Notes under the pieces: model-generated
Databases searched by the model: none
What the model was told of the DNA's origin: nothing
What the model saw: the letters and a program-made list of their open reading frames with translations, nothing else
Program-made: the position numbers and the translations under genes
Shown here: in pieces, positions 1-6,120 of the stretch
Numbering within the stretch: position 1 is the first letter of the stretch
Layout of the letters: each line of letters starts with the position of its first letter
From: DASVDK01 sp036562265 [NCBI: Thermodesulfobacteriota bacterium]
GTDB taxonomy: Bacteria > DASVDK01
Direction of reading: 5' to 3'
NCBI GenBank assembly: GCA_036562265.1
Contig: DATCKS010000485.1
Location: 1 to 12,585 of the forward strand
DNA: 12,585 nt

Positions 1-450
1 GCGCGCCTGGGCCGCCTCGTCGCCGCACCCCGCGAGCGACTCGCCGCTGATCTGCGCGAACCCGCTGCGGAGCAGTTCGACGTTCACGAAGACGCGTCCC
101 CCCTCCGTCGTGGCGACCACCATCCCGCTGATCTCGCCGGCGCCGGCCGCGTCGCAGGCGTCGACGGCGACCGTCGCGCCGACGGTGAGCCGCGCCAGGT
201 AGGTGAGACCTTCGTCCGCGCAGACGTCGCCGGTCGACAGGTCGACGCCGGCAAGCGACACCAGCCGGCCGTCGGTGAGCACCAGACGGCCGGCGTTGTC
301 GACGCGCTCGACCGTACCGGTCGTGTCGGGGTCCGGGACGAAGGCGCGCCCCCCGGTCGAGCCGCCGCCGCCCGACGGCACGAGGTTGCTGCCGCCGCAC
401 CCCGACACGAGGAGCACCACGCAACCGGCGGCAAGGACGAACCGCGTCAT
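1..450 (-). CDS. Lipoprotein with degenerate thermonuclease-like (SNase) domain, C-terminus beyond window
   Basis: This is the first 150 residues of a minus-strand gene that continues past base 1. The start is the ATG at 450-448, preceded by GGAGG five bases upstream. The N-terminus is a lipoprotein signal: a short Arg-containing head, a hydrophobic run, and the lipobox Val15-Ser-Gly-Cys18, so the protein should be lipid-anchored at the cell envelope. A Gly/Ser linker follows. The next ~100 residues then read like the staphylococcal-nuclease fold, with GTVERVDNAGRLVLTDG, then VSLAGVDL in the place of the family's RLxGIDxPE strand, a helix, and finally FVNVELLRSGFAQI, the family's typical VNxxLLxxGxA segment. 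The Arg/Glu/Arg catalytic set appears to be absent (Ser for the first Arg, no YGR), so it is probably not a nuclease. The fold assignment is by eye. It could also be another OB-fold lipoprotein. Confidence 0.75.
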   Translation of the reverse strand, partial: MTRFVLAAGCVVLLVSGCGGSNLVPSGGGGSTGGRAFVPDPDTTGTVERVDNAGRLVLTDGRLVSLAGVDLSTGDVCADEGLTYLARLTVGATVAVDACDAAGAGEISGMVVATTEGGRVFVNVELLRSGFAQISGESLAGCGDEAAQAR

Positions 451-614
451 CGACGCCTCCGCGTTTCCGGACCCCGGGGGGCGGTCCGCGCCCCCGCGGC
501 GGGACCCGACCCCCCGGTACGTGATCGGGCCCACGGGACGACGGGCCGGTCCGGGGGCGCGGGCCTCTAGCAGGACGTACGCCGAGAGGCCGGCAGCTTG
601 GGCCGCGTCGCACG

Positions 615-644
615 TTGACAGCGGCCCGCGGCCGGCAGTACCGT
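615..644 (+). promoter_or_regulatory. Predicted sigma-70 promoter of the SDR gene
   Basis: A perfect TTGACA lies at 615-620, followed by an 18-base spacer and TACCGT at 639-644 as the -10 box. Transcription would begin near 651, giving a leader of about 22 bases that carries GGGGGAGAGG before the ATG at 673. The rest of the divergent gap (451-614) is GC-rich, and I see no gene or clear second promoter in it. Confidence 0.5.
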
Positions 645-672
645 GCCCCCTTCTCGACGGGGGAGAGGCGGG

Positions 673-1416
673 ATGCGCTTCGAGGGGCGGGTGGCCGTCG
701 TGACCGGCGCGAGCCGCGAGGGGCAGATGGGCGCCGTTCTCGCCGAGGCCTTCGGCCGCGAGGGGGCCCGGGTGGTCGTGACGGCCCGGACGGCGGCCAA
801 CGTGGAACGGGTGGCCGGGCGGCTCGCGCGCGACGGCGTGGACGCGCTGGCCGTGGCGGCCGACCTCGCGACGGAGGCGGGCGCGGCGGAGCTGGCCCGC
901 CGCGTCGACGCGCGCTTCGGCCGGGTCGACGTCCTCGTCAACCTCGCCGGCGGGCTCACGCGCGTCGGGCCGGCGATGGAGCTCTCGCTCGCGGACTTCG
1001 AGCGGGAGATGGCGAGCAACCTCGTCACGGCGTTCCTGGTCACGAGGGCGATCGTCCCGCTCATGCGGCGGGCCGGAGGGGGCCGCATCGTCAACTTCTC
1101 GTCGCTCGCCGCGGCCGAGCCGGGAGCCCGGATGCTCGCCTACAACTGCGCCAAGGCGGGCGTCACGGCGCTCACGCGCACGCTCGCCCTCGAGTTGCGG
1201 GAGTACGGGATCGCCGTGAACGCGGTGGCGCCGGGGCTCATCGACACGGAAGCCAACCTCGCCGCCATGGCCCCCTCCGACGAGGAGCGGGCGCGACGCT
1301 GGGTGACGCGGCAGGAGATCGCCGAGGCGACGCTCTTCCTCGCCTCCGACGCCGCGTCGGGCGTGAACGGGCAGGTGCTGGCGGTGACCGGCAAGGGATT
1401 CCGAGGAGGGGCGTGA
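673..1416 (+). CDS. SDR family NAD(P)-dependent oxidoreductase (FabG-like)
   Basis: A 247-residue classical short-chain dehydrogenase/reductase, normal length for the family. The Rossmann cofactor loop is TGASREGQMG at residues 11-20, longer than the usual TGxxxGxG. Arg39 after the second strand suggests NADP(H). Asp64 and NLAGG (90-94) match the adenine-pocket and NNAG motifs. The catalytic tetrad is complete: Asn116, Ser144, Tyr157 and Lys161 (YNCAK), followed by the PG motif APGLIDT. The likely reaction is reversible oxidation of a hydroxyl group or reduction of a keto group on a small or acyl substrate. The substrate is not readable. I chose ATG 673 because it begins MRFEGRVAVVTGAS right after a GGGGGAGAGG ribosome site. 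A GTG at 643 in the same frame would add a Pro/Arg/Gly-rich head that does not look like protein. A small gene follows one base after the stop. Confidence 0.92.
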   Translation: MRFEGRVAVVTGASREGQMGAVLAEAFGREGARVVVTARTAANVERVAGRLARDGVDALAVAADLATEAGAAELARRVDARFGRVDVLVNLAGGLTRVGPAMELSLADFEREMASNLVTAFLVTRAIVPLMRRAGGGRIVNFSSLAAAEPGARMLAYNCAKAGVTALTRTLALELREYGIAVNAVAPGLIDTEANLAAMAPSDEERARRWVTRQEIAEATLFLASDAASGVNGQVLAVTGKGFRGGA

Positions 1417-1417
1417 C

Positions 1418-1726
1418 ATGGCCAGGACGACCAGGGGCGGCGGCGGGAGCCGGCCGCCGGCGGGGCGGGAGGCGGACGACCCGGGGCTCATCACCCGCAT
1501 CGAGCGGGTCGCGAAGTCGATCGGCGTGACCCTGCCGGCCGCCGATCAGCTCCGCGAGGTGCGCGACCAGGCCCGCGGCGACGTCCCGGCCACCCCGGCG
1601 ACCGAGGCGGCCGCGTATCTCGGCAGCGACGCCCGGGCCCAGGCCGCGGCCGGCGTCGTCGTGGTCCTCGTCGACGCGGCCGGCGAGATGGTCTCGAAGC
1701 GGCTCTTCGGCCGCCGCCCGCGCTGA
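1418..1726 (+). CDS. Small protein of unknown function, coupled to the SDR gene
   Basis: 102 residues. I do not recognise a family. The ATG lies one base after the SDR stop, and GGAGGGG inside the end of the SDR gene serves as its ribosome site, so the two should be co-translated. The first ~20 residues are Gly/Arg/Pro-rich and probably disordered. Then come a predicted helix (ITRIERVAKSIGV), a Pro/Ala-rich stretch, a short hydrophobic segment (AAAGVVVVLVDAAGEMV) too short and polar at its end to be a confident membrane span, and a basic C-terminus ending RRPR. Codons are strongly G/C-ending in this frame, which supports a real gene. No signal peptide, cysteine cluster or catalytic motif is visible. 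It could be a small helper of the SDR, but that rests on position alone. Confidence 0.6.
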   Translation: MARTTRGGGGSRPPAGREADDPGLITRIERVAKSIGVTLPAADQLREVRDQARGDVPATPATEAAAYLGSDARAQAAAGVVVVLVDAAGEMVSKRLFGRRPR

Positions 1727-1819
1727 CGCCGGCCGGCAGGCGGGGCAGGGCGGCGCCGCCCGCGTCGGCAGGAGGTCGCGCGCGGAGCCGCGGCGCGGCG
1801 GGAAGCCGCCCGCACGCGC

Positions 1820-1849
1820 TGGTCAAGGCGCGACCCGTCCTGTTATCCT
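1820..1849 (+). promoter_or_regulatory. Predicted promoter of typA with leaderless start
   Basis: TGGTCA (1820-1825), an 18-base spacer and TATCCT (1844-1849) form a plausible sigma-70 promoter. Only six bases separate the -10 box from the typA ATG at 1856, and no Shine-Dalgarno sequence precedes that ATG. Transcription should therefore start on or next to the initiation codon. The same gap also holds a perfect 14-base palindrome, GGGCGGCGCCGCCC (1748-1761), which might act as a weak terminator of the upstream pair. Confidence 0.45.
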
Positions 1850-1855
1850 CCCGCC

Positions 1856-3730
1856 ATGCCGACCCGGGACCTCCCGCGCAACCCGCGCCTGCGCAACATC
1901 GCCATCATCGCGCACGTCGACCACGGCAAGACGACGCTCGTCGACATGATGCTGCGCCAGAGCGGGCTCTTTCGCGCGAACGAGACCGTCGTGGAGCGGG
2001 TGATGGACTCCATGGACCTCGAGCGCGAGCGCGGCATCACCATCATGGCCAAGAACGCCTCGCTGCGGTACGGCGACGTCAAGATCAACATCGTCGACAC
2101 GCCGGGACACGCCGACTTCGGCGGCGAGGTGGAGCGGATCCTCGCCATGGTCGACGGCGCCCTCCTGCTCGTCGACGCGGCCGAGGGCCCCTTGCCGCAG
2201 ACCCGCTTCGTGCTGCGCAAGGCGCTCGAGGCCGGCCTCAGGCTGATCGTGGTGATCAACAAGATCGACCGGCAGGACGCACGGCCGAAGGAGGTCCTCG
2301 ATCAGGTCTTCGACCTCTTCATCGACCTCGGGGCCTCCGAGGAGCAGGCCGACTTCCCGGTGCTCTACGCGGTGGCGAAGGCGGGCGTCGCCGTGGCGGA
2401 CCCGGCGGAGGTCGCGGGGCTCGGCCTCGACGAGGTGCGCCGCCGCTTCGACCTGCGGCCGCTCTTCGAGGCGATCGTCGAGACGATCCCGGCGCCGCCG
2501 GCCGACGTCGACGCGCCGGCGCGGCTCCTCGTGTGCAACCTCGGCTACTCCGACTACCTCGGCCGGCTGGCCATCGGGCGCCTCGTGTCGGGGCGGCTCA
2601 AGGCCAACCAGACGTACGCGGTCATCGGCGAGGGGCCGGACGGCCGGCCGGTGCAGACGCGCGCGAAGCTCACGGCGCTCTTCGCGTTCGAGGGGCTCGA
2701 GCAGGCGCCGGTGGAGGAGGCGGTGGCGGGCGACATCGTCGCCGCCGCCGGCGTCGAGCACGTCCGGATCGGCGACACGATCGCCGACGCCGAGCGTCCC
2801 GCCGCGCTGCCGCGGGTGCGGGTCGACGAGCCGACGGTGGCGATGGTGTTCTACGCGAACACGTCGCCCGTGGCCGGTCGGGAAGGGGAGTTCGTCACCT
2901 CCCGCAACATCAAGGACCGCCTCGAGCGCGAGGTGCTGCGCAACGTGGCGCTCCGCCTCGGGCCCCAGCCGTCGGCCGACGCCTTCACGGTGCTCGGGCG
3001 GGGGGAGCTGCAGTTCGCGGTGCTCATCGAGCAGATGCGGCGGGAAGGCTACGAGCTGATGGTGAGCCGTCCCGAGGTGGTCACGAAGACCGACCCGGCC
3101 GGCCGCCGGCTCGAGCCGGTCGAGCACGCGGTGGTCGACGTGCCCGAGGCCTACGTCGGCACCGTCACCGAGCTCTTCGCCCGCCGCAGGGGACGGATGA
3201 CCAACATGCACTACGACGGCCACGGCCGGGTCCGGCTCGAGTTCGACATCCCGTCGCGCGGCCTCATCGGGCTGCGGTCGGAGTTCCTCACCGGCACGCG
3301 TGGCGAAGGGTTGCTCCACACGCGGGTGGAGGGCTACGAGCCGTGGGCCGGCGACATCGGCCGGCGGCCCAACGGCGCGCTCGTCGCCGACCGGGCGGGC
3401 GTCACCACCACCTACGCGCTCCTCAACCTCGAGCCGCGGGGCGTCCTCTTCGTCGGGCCCGGCACCGAGGTCTACGAGGGGATGATCATCGGCGAGCACA
3501 ACCGCGACAGCGACCTCAACGTCAACGCCGTGCGCGAGCGGAAGCTCACGAACATCCGCCAGTCGACGCAGGAGGTCCTCGTCACCCTGTCGCCCCACCG
3601 GCAGATGAGCCTCGAGCAGGCGCTCGAGTGGATCGACGAGGACGAGCTGGTCGAGGTCACGCCGAAGTCGATCCGCCTGCGCAAGCGCATCCTTTCCGCC
3701 GACAAGCGCTCCGTCCGCCGCTTCGAGTGA
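1856..3730 (+). CDS. typA: Ribosome-associated translational GTPase TypA/BipA
   Basis: 624 residues, close to the usual 600-615 of the family. TypA/BipA is an EF-G-like GTPase that binds the 70S ribosome and helps ribosome biogenesis and stress or cold adaptation. All GTPase motifs are visible: P-loop AHVDHGKT (19-26), switch I RGIT (59-62), DTPGH (81-85) and NKID (135-138). A G5-equivalent stretch follows in LYAVAKAG. The family hallmark RGLIG is at 468-472, and the C-terminal domain carries [20 protein letters not shown] and the ending [14 protein letters not shown]. Domain order is therefore G domain, beta-barrel, two alpha/beta domains and the TypA-specific C-terminal domain. The first ATG giving a family-like N-terminus ([14 protein letters not shown]) is at 1856, with no ribosome binding site (see the promoter entry). 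It ends 23 bases from a convergent gene. Confidence 0.97.
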   Translation: MPTRDLPRNPRLRNIAIIAHVDHGKTTLVDMMLRQSGLFRANETVVERVMDSMDLERERGITIMAKNASLRYGDVKINIVDTPGHADFGGEVERILAMVDGALLLVDAAEGPLPQTRFVLRKALEAGLRLIVVINKIDRQDARPKEVLDQVFDLFIDLGASEEQADFPVLYAVAKAGVAVADPAEVAGLGLDEVRRRFDLRPLFEAIVETIPAPPADVDAPARLLVCNLGYSDYLGRLAIGRLVSGRLKANQTYAVIGEGPDGRPVQTRAKLTALFAFEGLEQAPVEEAVAGDIVAAAGVEHVRIGDTIADAERPAALPRVRVDEPTVAMVFYANTSPVAGREGEFVTSRNIKDRLEREVLRNVALRLGPQPSADAFTVLGRGELQFAVLIEQMRREGYELMVSRPEVVTKTDPAGRRLEPVEHAVVDVPEAYVGTVTELFARRRGRMTNMHYDGHGRVRLEFDIPSRGLIGLRSEFLTGTRGEGLLHTRVEGYEPWAGDIGRRPNGALVADRAGVTTTYALLNLEPRGVLFVGPGTEVYEGMIIGEHNRDSDLNVNAVRERKLTNIRQSTQEVLVTLSPHRQMSLEQALEWIDEDELVEVTPKSIRLRKRILSADKRSVRRFE

Positions 3731-3738
3731 CCCGGTCG

Positions 3739-3771
3739 GGTGCCGGGATTCGCTCAGGTGCCGGGATTCGC
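3739..3771. repeat. 15-base direct repeat, 18-base period, spanning a stop codon
   Basis: GGTGCCGGGATTCGC occurs at 3739-3753 and again at 3757-3771, separated by three bases. Read on the minus strand, the inner copy encodes the last residues (ANPGT) of the VOC protein. The outer copy repeats the same codons just after its stop, so it looks like a recent tandem duplication in the junction between typA and the convergent gene. Confidence 0.8.
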
Positions 3772-4140
3772 GAAGAACTCGAGCTGGATGTTGTCCGGGT
3801 CCCGGAAGACGAGCACCTGTCCGTAGGACTCGGTGGCGATGGGGGAGTGCGTCACGCCGCGCTCCTCGAAGGTGCGCTTCCAGGCCTCGAGCTCCGCGCG
3901 GCCCGACACGAGGAACGCGAGGTGGTCGAGGCCGACTCGCGTCTCGTCGAAGGGCTTCCCGTCGCTTCGCTCGTGCTGCACCAGGACGAAGAGGAGCTTC
4001 GACTCCGGGTGGAGCAGGAACGAGACGCCGGGGTGGCCGCCCGTGCTCGTCAGCCCGAGAACGTCCCGGTACCACCGCGTGCTCGTCTCGAGGTCGCGCA
4101 CGGTGAGGACGACGTGGGAGACGCCCGAGAAGGTCGGCAT
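3754..4140 (-). CDS. VOC / glyoxalase-fold metalloenzyme family protein
   Basis: 128 residues made of two beta-alpha-beta-beta-beta modules, the usual size of a single-chain vicinal-oxygen-chelate protein that works as a dimer. The first module opens with SHVVLTVRDLETSTRWYRD and the second with LDHLAFLVSGRAELEAWK. The ending is QVLVFRDPDNIQLEFF. The expected metal ligands are present: His9, His73 and Glu121. The family includes glyoxalase I, fosfomycin-resistance enzymes and extradiol dioxygenases. The short, generic sequence does not select among these, and a glutathione- or bacillithiol-linked role is only a possibility. The start is ATG 4140-4138, with AGGAGG six bases upstream. An in-frame upstream ATG near 4254 would add a Arg/Pro/Ala-rich, unprotein-like extension. 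The gene stands alone and converges on typA. Confidence 0.9.
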   Translation of the reverse strand: MPTFSGVSHVVLTVRDLETSTRWYRDVLGLTSTGGHPGVSFLLHPESKLLFVLVQHERSDGKPFDETRVGLDHLAFLVSGRAELEAWKRTFEERGVTHSPIATESYGQVLVFRDPDNIQLEFFANPGT

Positions 4141-4233
4141 GGAGGTCCTCCTGGTTGCGAAGAGCAGCCCGGCGCCGCCGGGCCGAGCGAGCGGCTCGCG
4201 CAGGCGGCTCGACGCCGGGCATGCGCATCGAGG

Positions 4234-4262
4234 TAGACGGTCGGCACGCCTCACGCTAGCAT
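4234..4262 (+). promoter_or_regulatory. Predicted promoter of the coiled-coil lipoprotein gene
   Basis: TAGACG (4234-4239), a 17-base spacer and TAGCAT (4257-4262) make a modest sigma-70-like promoter. The leader would run about 33 bases to the ATG at 4302 and contains AAGGAG at 4288-4293, eight bases before that ATG. The divergent gap also holds a small GC hairpin (4167-4173 with 4177-4183). Confidence 0.35.
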
Positions 4263-4301
4263 ACGCCCCTTCCTTCCCCCACTTGGCAAGGAGTTGTGCG
4301 C

Positions 4302-5227
4302 ATGATCACGGCTAGGTCGCGCGCCGGCCGAGGGGCTGCCCTCGCTGCCGTCCTGCTCGCAACCTTCGCGGTGGCTGGCTGTCAGACCGCCGCACCCCGG
4401 GGCAATGGTCAGGCGAGCCAGCCGGTCGATCCCGAGCAGGCCCGTCTCGAGAGGCTCCCGCCGAGGAGCGGCAGGCGCTCGCGGCGGCTCAACGCGAGGC
4501 CGAGGCGGCCGCCGACGCGGTGGCCGCGGCACGGCGCATGGTCGACCGCCGCGCCCTCGAGGCCGCGCTCGCCAGGGACGAGGCGGCGGCGGCCAGGAGC
4601 TTCGCCCGGGCGGCCCGTACCCGGGCCGAACTCGCCCGGCGGTTCGGCGCCGAAGCGGGGCTCGACAGCGCGCCGGTCCTGTCGCTCCTCGAGCGGGCGG
4701 AGCAGTTCCAGAAGCAGGCCGAGGCGCGGGAGACGCTGGCCGCCGCGCGCGCCGCCCACGCGAGGGCGATGGTGCCGGTGGCCGAGGCGCGCGCCGAGGT
4801 CGCGCGCCAGAAGGTCAGGGTCGCCCGCGAGCGGGCCCTCGCCGCGACGCGACCGGGCGTCGAGCAGGTGGCCTATCCGCCGCTGGCCGACGCGCAGGCC
4901 GCGCTCGCCAGCGCGGAGGCGGACCTGGCGCGCGTCGAGGCGTACGCCATCCGGCGCCAGGCGGAGGTCGAGACGGCCACGTACGCGCTCGCGCGGCTCG
5001 GCGCGCCGGTCACGATCACCGCGGTGGCCGCGGCCGGCACCTGGCCGGCCTTCACCACCGAACCGGCCTCCCAGGTCGGGGGGCAGCCCGCGCCGGCCGC
5101 CCAGGCGCCGACGGCGGCCCGGCCGGCTGCCGTCGAGCCTGCGCCGGCTCCGCCCGCGCTCACGCAGCCGACGCAGGGCGGCGCCGTCGTGTTCGAGCCG
5201 TCCGGCAACGCCGGCACGCCGCGCTGA
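4302..5227 (+). CDS. Coiled-coil lipoprotein, reading frame broken by an apparent one-base deletion
   Basis: The 5' part (4302 to about 4463) encodes a lipoprotein signal with lipobox Val24-Ala-Gly-Cys27, preceded by AAGGAG at a good distance. The reading then has to shift by -1. The downstream frame begins EERQALAAAQREAEAAADA and stays open to the TGA at 5225-5227. With one base restored the product would be 308 residues: signal, short linker, about 190 residues of Ala/Arg/Glu-rich helix typical of coiled coils, then a Pro/Ala-rich low-complexity tail ending GGAVVFEPSGNAGTPR. The segment around PLADAQAALASAEADLA faintly resembles DUF4398-type envelope lipoproteins. I do not recognise a specific function. 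Without the shift, the 5' frame continues as an Arg/Pro-rich string that looks like an out-of-frame shadow. Gene callers may list only 4520-5227, starting from an internal GTG. Confidence 0.7.
4451..4468 (+). other. Frameshift site in the lipoprotein gene
   Basis: The upstream frame reads LERLPP up to 4463 and the downstream frame resumes with EERQ from 4463. Adding one G in CCGCCGAGGAGCGG would join them as LERLPPEERQALAAAQ. No slippery heptamer is visible, so a deletion or a sequence error is more likely than programmed frameshifting. Confidence 0.6.
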
Positions 5228-5232
5228 TCCCG

Positions 5233-5271
5233 GCCGCCCGGGCCTGGAGACGCGACCCCGGCCCGGGCGGC
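5233..5271 (+). terminator. Strong GC hairpin after the lipoprotein gene
   Basis: GCCGCCCGGGCC (5233-5244) pairs perfectly with GGCCCGGGCGGC (5260-5271) around a 15-base loop, starting six bases after the stop codon. There is no U-tract. It could end the lipoprotein transcript or insulate the following operon promoter. Confidence 0.5.
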
Positions 5272-5329
5272 TCCCACGCCGTTCTCACACGCCTACATTG
5301 TGAAAAAGCGAACAACGTTCGACCCCGGG

Positions 5330-5359
5330 TTGACGCTGTCGACAGTCGGCAGTTACCCT
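5330..5359 (+). promoter_or_regulatory. Predicted promoter and GntR operator of the gntR-prpD-tct operon
   Basis: TTGACG (5330-5335), an 18-base spacer and TACCCT (5354-5359) form the likely promoter. The spacer begins with the perfect 10-base palindrome CTGTCGACAG (5336-5345), which fits the GT...AC core of GntR-family operators (NYGTM-N0/1-KACRN). Just upstream is a second inverted repeat, CGAAC-AAC-GTTCG (5309-5321), in an unusually A+T-rich patch. Binding at the palindrome would block RNA polymerase, so autorepression is a reasonable inference. Confidence 0.5.
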
Positions 5360-5385
5360 TGATTCCGTCGACGCGAGGAGTCGGT

Positions 5386-6120
5386 ATGCGACCGCTCGAT
5401 CTCCGGCCCGTCGATCTGAGGCCGGCCCCCCCGTTGGCCGACAGGATCGCCGAGGCGCTCCGCGACGCGATCATCGCGGGCACGCTCGAGCCGGGGAGTC
5501 GCGTCAACGAATCGGAGATCGCCGCGCGCTACCGGATCAGCCGCTCCCCGGTGCGCGAGGCGCTCCGCCTGCTGCAACAGGAAGGTCTCATCGCCATGGA
5601 GCCGCGGCGGGGCGCGTTCGTGAAGCGCCTGACGCCGCAGGAAGTGGTAGACGTGTACGACGTGAAGAGCGTACTCGAGGGGCGGGCCACGGGGCTGGCC
5701 ACGCGGCGCATGACCGAGAGCGAGATCGACAGCCTCGCGGCGTGCGTCGCCCGGATGGAACGGGAGGTCGCGGCAGGCGACATGACCGCGTACGTCGACT
5801 CGACCCGGCAGTTCCACGAGATCATCGTGCGCGGCGCCGGCAACGCGACCCTCGCCTCCATCTACCAGGGCCTCGAGCGCAAGATCCACTGGCTACGGAC
5901 GCTGTCCCTGTCGCGGCCGGGGCGGGTCGAGGTGTCGCTCGCCGATCACCGCGCCATCCTCGACGCCATGCGACAGCGCGACGCCCGCCGCGCCGAGGCG
6001 CTCGCCCACGCGCACATCGAGCAGGCCGGCCAGGACCTGCTGCCGCGCCTCGAGCGGATGGTGGGCGACGCGCGACGCCTCGCCCTCGACGTCACCAACC
6101 CCAACGTGAGGCCACGATGA
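5386..6120 (+). CDS. GntR family transcriptional regulator, FadR/FCD subfamily
   Basis: 244 residues. An N-terminal winged helix-turn-helix covers about residues 15-82, with the typical LRDAIIAGTLEPGSRVNESE, the recognition helix ISRSPVREALRLLQQEGLI and the wing RRGAFVKRL. The all-helical FCD ligand-binding domain covers about 87-215. Members usually sense small carboxylates through a metal held by Asp/Asn and three His. Here His144 (QFHEII), His188 (DHRAIL) and His210 (HIEQ) are present, but the acidic position four before His144 is Thr140. Start ATG 5386 follows GAGGAG at five bases. The stop overlaps the next gene's ATG (ATGA), so the regulator is the first gene of the catabolic operon and probably controls it. 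The N-terminus before the HTH holds a short repeat, LDLRPVDLRP. Confidence 0.93.
   Translation: MRPLDLRPVDLRPAPPLADRIAEALRDAIIAGTLEPGSRVNESEIAARYRISRSPVREALRLLQQEGLIAMEPRRGAFVKRLTPQEVVDVYDVKSVLEGRATGLATRRMTESEIDSLAACVARMEREVAAGDMTAYVDSTRQFHEIIVRGAGNATLASIYQGLERKIHWLRTLSLSRPGRVEVSLADHRAILDAMRQRDARRAEALAHAHIEQAGQDLLPRLERMVGDARRLALDVTNPNVRPR

Noticed and set aside
84-434. A 116-codon minus-strand open frame inside the first lipoprotein gene
   Set aside because: It is in a different frame from the lipobox/SNase-like protein and is Arg/Pro/Ser-rich. The better frame runs from 450 off the window edge.
1748-1761. Palindrome GGGCGGCGCCGCCC as an intrinsic terminator
   Set aside because: The stem would be only about five base pairs after leaving a loop, and no U-tract follows. 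I mention it as weak only.
1823-4228. An 801-codon minus-strand open frame opposite typA
   Set aside because: It has the same charged low-complexity composition, and typA on the other strand has every family motif.
4451-4468. Programmed -1 ribosomal frameshift
   Set aside because: No X-XXY-YYZ slippery heptamer and no clear downstream pseudoknot is visible. A missing base explains the data more simply.
4296-5303. Continuous open frame carrying the lipobox and running to 5303
   Set aside because: Beyond about 4463 it turns into an Arg/Pro/Ser string typical of an out-of-frame reading, while the adjacent frame gives a clear coiled-coil protein. I treat it as a frameshifted gene.
5298-5315. 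TTGT-N10-ACAA as a second operator upstream of gntR
   Set aside because: Only four bases per arm with a long spacer, which is easily expected by chance in the A+T-rich patch.
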